Part shown: in pieces, positions 1-13,393 of the stretch
Numbering within the stretch: the first letter of the stretch is position 1
Layout: each line of letters opens with the position of its first letter
NCBI RefSeq assembly: GCF_028657195.3
Contig: NZ_JANCPR020000015.1
Span: forward strand, 120,513-184,512
Origin: Streptomyces iconiensis
GTDB taxonomy: Bacteria; Actinomycetota; Actinomycetes; Streptomycetales; Streptomycetaceae
Direction: 5' to 3'
DNA: 64,000 bases
The notes under the pieces: model-generated
Database searches by the model: none
The model's input: the letters and a program-made list of their open reading frames with translations, nothing else
What the model was told of the DNA's origin: nothing
Translations under genes and position numbers: made by a program

Positions 1-5221
<5,221 letters not shown>

Positions 5222-5283
5222 GGAGGCGGTGTTCCTCGCGGTCGTACGACGGGACGTCGTGGGGTATGGACAGGGCGCCGGGG

Positions 5284-8200
5284 TCAGCTGGTCTCCGCCG
5301 GGTCGGGCAGCCGTTCGCACAGCGCTCCGGCGAGCGCCTTGGGCGTGCCGTAGGACCACAGGAGGGTCGGCGACAGCTTGAGTCCGAACGCCGCCTCCAG
5401 CCGGTTGCGCAGTTCCAGGCCCATCAGGGAGTCCAGACCGAGTTCCTTGAACGGCGTCCCGTCGCGGACCTGTTCGGGGTCGAGGCGCAGCACTCTTCCG
5501 GCGAGCGCGCGTACCTCCTCCCCCGCCGCTGCCAACCGGTCGGCGCCCGGCTCCTTCGCCAGCAGCCGCGCCAGGAAGTCGCCGCCCCCGCCGGCCCTCT
5601 CCTCCCCGTCGCCGGCCGCGGCGCGCAGCCGCTCCCAGCTGCCGAGCGCTGCGGTGTCGGGGTAGGCGTCGAACCACTGGCGCAGTTGGAGCGGCACGTA
5701 CCCGGTCACCGGTTCGTCCCGGCCCAGCATCCGTACCAGCGCGGCCCATGCCTCTTCGGGGGCGAAGCCGCCCATGCCACGTTCCTGGAGCCGGACCCCG
5801 CGCCGGCCGTCGGCTGCGGCGAGGCCGACGTCGGTGAACGGGCCCCACTGCACACTGAGGGCGCTCAGGCCCCGGCTGCGGCGGGACTGCGCGAAGGCGT
5901 CGAGGTAGGCGTTGGCCGCCGCGTACGCAGCCTGTCCCGCGTTGCCGACGAGGGCAGCGGCGGAGGAGAAGAGCACGAAGAAGTCGAGAGGGTCTCCTTC
6001 GGTGGCCGCTGCGAGGTGGTTGGCGCCCGCGGCCTTCGGCGCCAGGACCCGTTCCAGCTGTCGCGGCGTCAGGTTGCGGACCGTGGCGTCGTCCAGCAGG
6101 CCCGCCGCGTGCACGACCCCGCGCAGCGGCGGGAGGTGGCCGCGCACGTCGTCCAAGGCCGCGCGCAGGGCGTCCCCGTCGGCGACGTCGCACCGCACGG
6201 TGCGCACCTCGGTTCCTGCGGCGCGCAGTGCCTCGATCCGCTCGGTCGCCGCCGGTCCCGGACCGGAGCGCCCGAGCAGGACGAGCGCTCCGGCGCCGTT
6301 CGCCGCGAGGAACTCGGCCAGGCTCAGGCCCAGCGCGCCGAGTCCGCCGGTCACGAGATAGCCGCCGTCGGCGCGGAACCGGCCGCCGGGCAGGGGCAGC
6401 GGTGTCACGGACCGCACGCTGGACGGGTCGACGAGGACCGTGCGGCCCCCGTGGCCGCCGCCGTCGAGGTCCTCACGGAGCGCGTCGGCGGCCTCGGCGA
6501 AGGCGCGGGTGCGGACGGGCAGTGCCTCCAGCTTGCCGCCGGCCACCAGTTCCCAGGCGGCTTCGAGCGCGGATGCGAACCGGCGTCCCTGGTCTTCGAG
6601 CAGGCCGGGAAGCTGGACCGAGGCGAGGCTGATACCGCGTTCGGCCGCCTCAGCGCCGAGTGCGCGGCCCGCGCTGCCGCCGAAGGTGAGGTACCGGCCG
6701 TTCCGCGCCAGCGCGTCCAGCCTCCCGTCGCCTGGCCGTCCTGCGGGCGAAGCCAGTACGAGATCGGCACCGCGGCCTCCGGTGGCCGCGCGTACCGCGT
6801 CGGCCCAGCCCGGCGCCGAGATGTCGACGACGTCCCCGGAAGCGGTGCCGGAGGCGGTGCCGTCGCCGGGAGCTTCGCCGTCGCTGCTGGTCGTCGTGAT
6901 GACCCGGGCGCCGAGCACCCGGCAGACCTGTTCGACGGCGGCCCGCACCGCGGCCCCAGCCGGAAGGTCGACCAGCACCGTCTCACCGGCCTCCAGCCGT
7001 CCCAGATCGGACAGTCCGTACCAGGCGGCGGCCATGGGCAACGGCAGCGCGGCGGCCTCCGCCTCGCCCAGTGCGTCCGGCACCAGCGCGGCGTGCTGCG
7101 CCCGTACGGTGACGTGGCTGGCGAGGGCTCCTACGGCGCAGGCGGCGACCCGGTCGCCGGGTGCGAGCGCGGTGACGCCGGGGCCGGCGGCCACGACCCG
7201 CCCCGCGCAGCCCGAGCCCAGGGGCAGCGCGGTGCCGGCCGCCGGATGTGCCCCCCGCGCCCCGAACACGCGGAACGCGTCCCCGTGGTCCATCGCGACG
7301 GCGGCGACCTCGATCTCGATCTCCCCCGGTCCCGGCACCCGCCTGGCAAGGGGCAGGAACTCCACCGGCTCCGGCGCCCCGGGGCGCCGGGCGCCCGCGC
7401 GGAAGGGCTGCCGCACGGTGCGGCGGGGCGGTGCCCCGGTGGGCCCGTCGTCCGGTACGCCCCGGGTGAGCCGGGCCGCGAGCCGCCGTCCCGCGCGCAG
7501 GGCCGTCTGGTCCTCGCGGCCGTCGCCGAGGAGTTCGGCGGCCCACTCGCGGGGTCCGTCCGCTTCGGCGGGGTCGATGTCGAGGAGACGCGCGGTCAGC
7601 TCCGGGTGTTCGCGCCGCAGCACGCGGGTGAACCCCCAGTAGAGGGCGCCTCCCGGGTCGGGCGCCTCGCCGGTCTCCACCGCCTGCGCGCGGCAGGTCA
7701 CCACGGCGAGGGCCGGTGGTACGGGCATGTCCGTGCAGGCGCGCGCCAGTTCGGCGAGCACGCTGAGCCCGTGGCGCTGTGCCTCCTCCCCGGCATCGGC
7801 GCCGGGTGCGACGAAGACGACGGCGCCGGGCTGCGCCGAGGCCACCTGCGCGACCGCCGCCCCTGCTGCCGCGCTCACGGTACTGACGCCGGACGCGCCC
7901 GCCGCGGTCAGCGCGGCGGCCAGCCGGCCGGCCACGCCGTCCTCCCCCGGCGCCCCGCACACCAGCCGGCCGCCGGACGGCTCGCGTTCCTCGCGGGGCT
8001 CGGTGAGGAGGGTCCAGTCGATACGGTGCAGGCGCGCGGAGTCGTCCGCCGCGCCGGTGTCGGCGCCCGGGAGCGGCGCCAGTTCCAGCCCTTCCATGAC
8101 CAGCAGCGGCCGGTGCCGGGCGTCGAAGATCTCGATGTCGAAGACGCCTTCGGCCCGCCGTACGGCGTGGGACCACACCTGGGTGACGGGCTCGGCGAGG

Positions 8201-11200
8201 TCGTCGAGCAGTACGACGCGCTCAACGGCCGTCGGTACGAGGGCCGTTCCGGGCGCGTAGCCGTCGCACAGCGCGAGCGCCACCTGGAGCGCGCCGTCCC
8301 ACAGGGCGGGGTGCAGGGTGCGCGGGCGGTTTCCGGCGCGCAGCCGGTCGCCCAACTCGGCCTCGGCCAGGGCTCGTTCGCCTTCTGGCGCGGTGTACAG
8401 GCGCCGGATCGTCCGGAAGGCGGGGCCGTACCCGAGTCCGCGTCCTGCCCAGGTGCGGTAGAAGGCGTCGGCGTCCGTCGGCCGGACGGCGGCGTGCCAG
8501 TCGGGGAAGGCGGGCGCGGGGCGGGGGCCGGCGCGGTGGCCGGCCCGGGCGGTGGCGTTCTCCTCCCAGCCGCTGCCGCCCTCCGGCAGGGACAGCAGCC
8601 GGAAAGTGCCGCCTGTGGTGTCGCCGCGCCATTCCACGACGAGCCTGGTCGGCTCCTCGCTCACCGCCACCTCCTTGCGGAAGCGGACCTTCTCCAGGCA
8701 GCGGACGGCCGGGCCGGGCAGCTCGCGGGCGGTGCCGACGGCGAGCGCGAGCATTCCGGTGCCCGGCAGCACGGGCGTGCCGTGCACCTGGTGGTCGTCC
8801 AGCCAGGGCGGGCTTCCCAGGGCCAGCCGCAGGTCGCCGTGCCGGGTGTCCGCCTCGCCGGGGGCGGGGAGGAGCCGGGTCCCGAAGCCGCGGGAGGCGC
8901 CGGCGCCCCGTGGGCGTGCCGCCGTCCAGTAGCGGTCCTTACGGAGCGGGTACCCGGGTATCGGGGGCCCCGCGTGCGCGGGGAGTTCACCGAAGGGCTC
9001 AAGTCCGGCGGCGTAGCCCCGGCCGAGCGCCCGCGCGACATCGGCCGTGCTGCCGTGGCCGCGCCGTGTGGTGGTCAGGACGGTCGCCTGCCGGGTGCGG
9101 GCGCCGACGATCTGTTCGATGGCGGGGGCGAGTACGGGATGCGGGCTGATCTCGACGACGTGGGTGATGCCCTCGTCGAGCACGGCGCCCATGCTGTCGG
9201 CGAACTGGACGGGGTTCTGGAGGTTCTCGACCCAGTAGGCGGCATCCATCTCCGGGCCGCGCAGCCGGCACCGCCGGACGGTCGACATCAGACCGGTCGC
9301 GGCATCGCGCGGCCTGACAGGTTCGAGGGCGTCGAGCAGGTCCTCGCGCAGGGGGGCCATCTGCGGGCTGTGCGAGGCGTAGTCGACGTTGACCAGCCGG
9401 CAGTAGGTGCCTTCGGCCTCCAGCAGTTCCCTGAGCGTCAGCACCGCCTCTTCCTCGCCGGAGAGGACGCAGGAGGTGGGCCCGTTGTGCACGGCGAGGG
9501 ACACGCTTTCCTCGAAGCCCTCCAGCGCGGCCAGCGCGGCGTCCCGGTCCAGTTCGACGGAGAGCATCCGCCCCTTCCCCGACGCCCGGCGGGCTATGGC
9601 GCTGCGCCGGGCCATGACCAGGGCCGCGTCCTCGTAGCTGAGGGCTCCCGCGAGGGTGGCCGCGGTGATCTCGCCCTGGCTGTGGCCGAGAACGACGTCA
9701 GGCTCGACCCCGGAGGCGCGCCAGAGTTCGGCGAGCCCGAGGGACATCGCCCACAGGGTCGGCTGGAGCATGTCGATGCGGCTCATCCACTCCTCGTCGG
9801 CCTTGCCGGAGAAGATGTCGAGCAGGTTCCAGTCCGTGTGCGGTTCCAGCGCCCGCGCGCAGCGGGTGACGACGTCGGCGAACAGCGGGCTGTCACGGAA
9901 GAGTTCCGTTCCCATACCGCTCCACTGCGAGCCCTGTCCGGGGAAGACGAACGCGGTGCCGCCATACGGCACGGAGCTGCCGGTCAGCACGTCGGGCGAG
10001 GTGGGCTCGGCTTCCGGTGCCGCGGCCAGCCCGGCCAGTCCTGCGCGCAGCCGCCCGGAGTCCTCGGCGGCGACGAGGGCCGCACGGAGCGGGAAGTGGT
10101 CGCGCCGCCATGCGAGGGCGCCCGCGAGGGCGCGGGTGCCCTCGGCGGATTCCGGGACGTGCGGGGCCAGTTCGGCGGCGCGGTGCCCGAGCGCGGAGGT
10201 GTCCTTCGCGGAGAGCGCCAGCACGGCGGGGAGTCCGGTGGCGGGGGCCGGCGCGGGGGCGCCTCCGGTGTCCTGGGCCGGCGGGTCCATGACGACGACG
10301 TGTGCGTTGGTGCCGCCCCAGCCGAAGGAGTTGACGCCCATGTAGAGCGGTCCTGCGTCCGGCAGGGGTGTCGGTGACCGCACCACCCGCACGTTGAGGT
10401 CGTCGAAGGGGATGGCCGGGTTGAGTTCGGCGGAGTGCAGGCTCGGCGGCAGGACCCGGTGCCTGAGCGCGAGGAGGATCTTGAAGAGGCCCGCCATCCC
10501 CGCGCTGGCCTCCAGGTGCCCGATGTTGGTCTTCACCGAGCCGACGAGCAGCGGGTCGTCCGTGCGGCCCTGGCCGAGGACGCGGCCGATGGCGGTCGCC
10601 TCGATCGGGTCGCCGCGTCCTGTTCCGGTGCCGTGCGACTCGATGTAGGCAGGGGCGCCCGGCGGTACGGCTCCGCTGTGGTAAGCGCGGCGCAGCAGGT
10701 CCTCCTGGCCCTGTGGGCTGGGGGTCACCAGGCTGTCGCCGCCGCCGTCGTTGTTCACCGCGGTGTTGACGATGACCCCGTGCACGCGGTCGCCGTCGGC
10801 CAGTGCGCGGGCCAGCGTCTTCACATACAGCGCGGCGACGCCCTCGCCCCGTACGAATCCGTTGGCGGTCGCGGCGAACGCCTTGCACCGGCCGTCCGGT
10901 GAAAGTCCGCCGAAGTGGGTGAGGCCGACGGTCACATGCGGATCGAGCATGAGGTTGGTGCCGCCGACGACCGCCGCGTCGATGTCGCCCTGGCGCAGGG
11001 CCTGGGCCGCGAGGTGCAGGGCGACGAGCGAGGAGGAGCAGCCGGTCTCCACGGTCATGCTCGGGCCGCGGACCTTGAGGAAGTAGGAGAGCCTGGCGGC
11101 GATCACGTCGAGGGCGTTGCCGACCAGGCTGTGCGGGGTCGGCGCGGCTTCACGTTCCCTGCGCAGGAGTTCGTAGTCGTGCCAGGAGGCGCCGACGTAC

Positions 11201-11565
11201 ACGCCGGTACGCGTGCCGGCGAGGTGCTCGGCACGCTGGCCCGCGTCCTCGATCGCCCGCCACCCCACCTCCAGCATCAGCCGCTGCTGAGGGTCGACCG
11301 CCTCGGCCTCGCGGGGCGAGATGCCGAAGAATCCGGCGTCGAAGCGGTCGACATCGTCCAGGAAACCTCCGACCGCCTGGATTTCTCTCTCCGGGTCGAG
11401 CTGCTCCGTACTGTCCCAACGGTCCGCGGGAACGGGAACGATGCCGTCCCCGCCCTCCATCATCAGGGTCCAGAAGCTTTCGACATCCGGCGCGCCTGGG
11501 AATTTACCCGCCATTCCGACAACGGCAACGAGGTTCTCCGGGTCGTGGCCCGCGTACGGTTCCAT
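5284..11565 (-). CDS. Type I PKS, KS-AT-DH-ER*-KR-ACP
   Basis: A complete single-module PKS of about 2093 residues. KS (about 13-440) has ETGCSSS, ESHGTGT and KTNIGH. AT (about 520-830) has GHSQGE and YASH, the methylmalonyl-type signature. DH (about 915-1180) has the HxxxGxxxxP motif and DGALQ. The ER-like region (about 1370-1680) has lost the GGVG nucleotide loop (AGAAVRAAV instead) and is probably inactive. KR (about 1700-1900) has TGGLGALG, SSAAALVGNAGQAAY and an LDD fingerprint (B-type). ACP has GLDSL. I chose the ATG at 11565 over the one at 11607 because GAGGGGACGC precedes it as a ribosome binding site. Expected product of the module is an alpha-methyl enoyl thioester if the ER is dead. 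It is the first gene after a 10-bp inverted repeat and is followed 62 bp later by the AT-less PKS. Confidence 0.95.
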   Translation of the reverse strand: MEPYAGHDPENLVAVVGMAGKFPGAPDVESFWTLMMEGGDGIVPVPADRWDSTEQLDPEREIQAVGGFLDDVDRFDAGFFGISPREAEAVDPQQRLMLEVGWRAIEDAGQRAEHLAGTRTGVYVGASWHDYELLRREREAAPTPHSLVGNALDVIAARLSYFLKVRGPSMTVETGCSSSLVALHLAAQALRQGDIDAAVVGGTNLMLDPHVTVGLTHFGGLSPDGRCKAFAATANGFVRGEGVAALYVKTLARALADGDRVHGVIVNTAVNNDGGGDSLVTPSPQGQEDLLRRAYHSGAVPPGAPAYIESHGTGTGRGDPIEATAIGRVLGQGRTDDPLLVGSVKTNIGHLEASAGMAGLFKILLALRHRVLPPSLHSAELNPAIPFDDLNVRVVRSPTPLPDAGPLYMGVNSFGWGGTNAHVVVMDPPAQDTGGAPAPAPATGLPAVLALSAKDTSALGHRAAELAPHVPESAEGTRALAGALAWRRDHFPLRAALVAAEDSGRLRAGLAGLAAAPEAEPTSPDVLTGSSVPYGGTAFVFPGQGSQWSGMGTELFRDSPLFADVVTRCARALEPHTDWNLLDIFSGKADEEWMSRIDMLQPTLWAMSLGLAELWRASGVEPDVVLGHSQGEITAATLAGALSYEDAALVMARRSAIARRASGKGRMLSVELDRDAALAALEGFEESVSLAVHNGPTSCVLSGEEEAVLTLRELLEAEGTYCRLVNVDYASHSPQMAPLREDLLDALEPVRPRDAATGLMSTVRRCRLRGPEMDAAYWVENLQNPVQFADSMGAVLDEGITHVVEISPHPVLAPAIEQIVGARTRQATVLTTTRRGHGSTADVARALGRGYAAGLEPFGELPAHAGPPIPGYPLRKDRYWTAARPRGAGASRGFGTRLLPAPGEADTRHGDLRLALGSPPWLDDHQVHGTPVLPGTGMLALAVGTARELPGPAVRCLEKVRFRKEVAVSEEPTRLVVEWRGDTTGGTFRLLSLPEGGSGWEENATARAGHRAGPRPAPAFPDWHAAVRPTDADAFYRTWAGRGLGYGPAFRTIRRLYTAPEGERALAEAELGDRLRAGNRPRTLHPALWDGALQVALALCDGYAPGTALVPTAVERVVLLDDLAEPVTQVWSHAVRRAEGVFDIEIFDARHRPLLVMEGLELAPLPGADTGAADDSARLHRIDWTLLTEPREEREPSGGRLVCGAPGEDGVAGRLAAALTAAGASGVSTVSAAAGAAVAQVASAQPGAVVFVAPGADAGEEAQRHGLSVLAELARACTDMPVPPALAVVTCRAQAVETGEAPDPGGALYWGFTRVLRREHPELTARLLDIDPAEADGPREWAAELLGDGREDQTALRAGRRLAARLTRGVPDDGPTGAPPRRTVRQPFRAGARRPGAPEPVEFLPLARRVPGPGEIEIEVAAVAMDHGDAFRVFGARGAHPAAGTALPLGSGCAGRVVAAGPGVTALAPGDRVAACAVGALASHVTVRAQHAALVPDALGEAEAAALPLPMAAAWYGLSDLGRLEAGETVLVDLPAGAAVRAAVEQVCRVLGARVITTTSSDGEAPGDGTASGTASGDVVDISAPGWADAVRAATGGRGADLVLASPAGRPGDGRLDALARNGRYLTFGGSAGRALGAEAAERGISLASVQLPGLLEDQGRRFASALEAAWELVAGGKLEALPVRTRAFAEAADALREDLDGGGHGGRTVLVDPSSVRSVTPLPLPGGRFRADGGYLVTGGLGALGLSLAEFLAANGAGALVLLGRSGPGPAATERIEALRAAGTEVRTVRCDVADGDALRAALDDVRGHLPPLRGVVHAAGLLDDATVRNLTPRQLERVLAPKAAGANHLAAATEGDPLDFFVLFSSAAALVGNAGQAAYAAANAYLDAFAQSRRSRGLSALSVQWGPFTDVGLAAADGRRGVRLQERGMGGFAPEEAWAALVRMLGRDEPVTGYVPLQLRQWFDAYPDTAALGSWERLRAAAGDGEERAGGGGDFLARLLAKEPGADRLAAAGEEVRALAGRVLRLDPEQVRDGTPFKELGLDSLMGLELRNRLEAAFGLKLSPTLLWSYGTPKALAGALCERLPDPAETS

Positions 11566-11631
11566 GCGTCCCCTCTTGTATCGCTCATCAACTCCGAAGG
11601 AATCCATGCGACTTTATCTCCGCCCCGAAGC

Positions 11632-11665
11632 GGGGAACACCCCAGACATTTCCGAGGTGTTCCCC
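11632..11665. promoter_or_regulatory. Perfect 10-bp inverted repeat upstream of the PKS gene
   Basis: GGGGAACACC and GGTGTTCCCC are separated by 14 bp, between the stop of the upstream halogenase (11691) and the PKS start (11565). No T-run follows. It may be a terminator for the halogenase transcript or an operator for the PKS genes; the sequence alone does not decide. Confidence 0.5.
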
Positions 11666-11690
11666 ATGGACCCCTACGCGGCGACTGGGG

Positions 11691-13364
11691 TTACCTGAGG
11701 TCCTTCAGACGCGTCCTGACCAGCCCTTTACTGGCGTTGATCATGCGCGGGCCGATTTCCGGGGGAGCGTCCCTGCGGGACCAGATGGCATTCATCGCCA
11801 TCTTGGCAGGACTCATGGCGAAGCAGCGCGTCCCCTCGTTCCCCAGCCGGAACGACGGCGATATGAAGTCGGCTTCCTCAATGTGCCGCAGAATGCGCTT
11901 CGCGGCATCACCAGGCGCGAGGTTCCCCTCTTCCACGGATTCGCAGAGGTCGCGCGTGAGAATTCCCATCTCGTTGAATCCGGGACTCACGGGGAGCGGT
12001 GATCCGGGGTGCTTGCTCTGCTCCAGATCGAGGAACACCGATTCGCTGCCTGTTTTCTCGTACCGGTAGTAGGCGTCTTCCAGCATGACGTTGCCGAGCA
12101 TGGTGCCGAGCATCCAGGTGCGGTTGACGGCGTTCCACAGCTCGTAGTCCCGGAAGCCCACGAAGGAGCTGTAGACGAGGTTGTCGTGGAAGTCGAACAG
12201 CCCCTGCTGGAGGGCCTCCAGGTACGCGAACCGCTCCAGCGACCAGTTGCCGTCCCTGGAGGCGGCGATCAGCCGCCAGCCGAGTGCGTTGACCAGTTCC
12301 AGCGTGTTGGTCAGGCCGCGCGAGTACAGGGCGTCGATGAACCCGGCGGCGTGGGAGGTGAGACAGTACCGCTCCCCCACGACCTGCTTGGCCGAGTACT
12401 GGAGGCGTCCGGTGGACACCCAGGGGCGGACGGCCCGCGAGCCCTGGAACTGCCACGCGATCTCGGGGTACCGCTTGAGGAAGTCGTCGAACTCCTGCTC
12501 CGGCGACTGCTCTCCCTTCGGGAACTTGCGAGGGTCGAGGGTCAGGCCGACGCTGCACAGCGGATTGAGCGATTCCTCGTGGTTGTCGAACGGGATGACC
12601 CAGAGCCAGCCGCCGTCGAAGACGTGGTGCAGCGTGCCGTTGTGCCACGGGTTGGGCTGCTTGTGTTTCCTGCCGTTGGGCGACCTGTCGTAGGGACGCA
12701 CACCGACCATGTGCGTGAACAGGCTGCGCGAGTGGGTGCGCGCCCTGGTCGGCGTCTCCCGCAGGCCGAACTTCTCCGCGAGCGGCGAGCGGAACCCGCT
12801 GCCGTCGATGACGTAGCTCGCACGGAACTCCTTGCCCGCCTCGGTGCGCAGGACGGCGCCCGTGTCCGGGTCGATCTCGATGTCGGCGATCCGGGTGGAG
12901 AGCTGGGGTACGGCGCCGTACTTGACCGCGAGGTGGAACAGGTACGCGTCGATGTCCTGCCGGAACAGATGGGTCTCGGTCCTGATGGCCGAGGGGACCA
13001 CCAGTTGGTTGACCTCGGCGGGGTTCTGGGCCCGGCCCTCCCTGTGATAGACGAAACCGAAGTTCTGCTTCTGCCCGCAGTTGCGGGACACCTCCTTGCG
13101 GATGCCCTTGAAGCTGGAGAGCGCCTTCAGTTCGGGTACCTGGTACCGGTCGGCGATCAGCCTGGTCATGCCCGAGGTGTAGGGGATCGTGGACTCGCCC
13201 ACGGCGAAGCGCGGATGCGTGCCCGCGTCGAGCAGCAGCACCTTCACGCCGTTCCTCGCGAGTACGGCGCCCAGCATGCCCCCGGCCATGCCACTGCCGA
13301 GAATCGCCACGTCGTACTGATTGTCCGGGGGTCGTTGCGCGTCCTTGCGCGACACGTCGCTCAC
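11691..13364 (-). CDS. Flavin-dependent halogenase (tryptophan halogenase family)
   Basis: About 557 residues. An N-terminal FAD site GSGMAG (residues 23-28), VGEST (55-59) and the halogenase signature WLWVIP (253-258, the WxWxIP motif) place it in the FADH2-dependent halogenase family, which uses O2 and chloride or bromide through hypochlorite and a lysine chloramine. The long C-terminal extension after the flavin domains resembles enzymes that act on carrier-bound or phenolic substrates, but the substrate cannot be read here. The start is the GTG at 13364 (GGGAGA upstream), 29 bp after the LAL regulator stop; in-frame codons further upstream overlap that gene and are not used. No flavin reductase is seen nearby; a housekeeping one would be needed. 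It precedes the PKS genes on the same strand. Confidence 0.9.
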   Translation of the reverse strand: MSDVSRKDAQRPPDNQYDVAILGSGMAGGMLGAVLARNGVKVLLLDAGTHPRFAVGESTIPYTSGMTRLIADRYQVPELKALSSFKGIRKEVSRNCGQKQNFGFVYHREGRAQNPAEVNQLVVPSAIRTETHLFRQDIDAYLFHLAVKYGAVPQLSTRIADIEIDPDTGAVLRTEAGKEFRASYVIDGSGFRSPLAEKFGLRETPTRARTHSRSLFTHMVGVRPYDRSPNGRKHKQPNPWHNGTLHHVFDGGWLWVIPFDNHEESLNPLCSVGLTLDPRKFPKGEQSPEQEFDDFLKRYPEIAWQFQGSRAVRPWVSTGRLQYSAKQVVGERYCLTSHAAGFIDALYSRGLTNTLELVNALGWRLIAASRDGNWSLERFAYLEALQQGLFDFHDNLVYSSFVGFRDYELWNAVNRTWMLGTMLGNVMLEDAYYRYEKTGSESVFLDLEQSKHPGSPLPVSPGFNEMGILTRDLCESVEEGNLAPGDAAKRILRHIEEADFISPSFRLGNEGTRCFAMSPAKMAMNAIWSRRDAPPEIGPRMINASKGLVRTRLKDLR

Positions 13365-13393
13365 CTGTCTCTCCCATGTCCGGTGGTGCCTGC

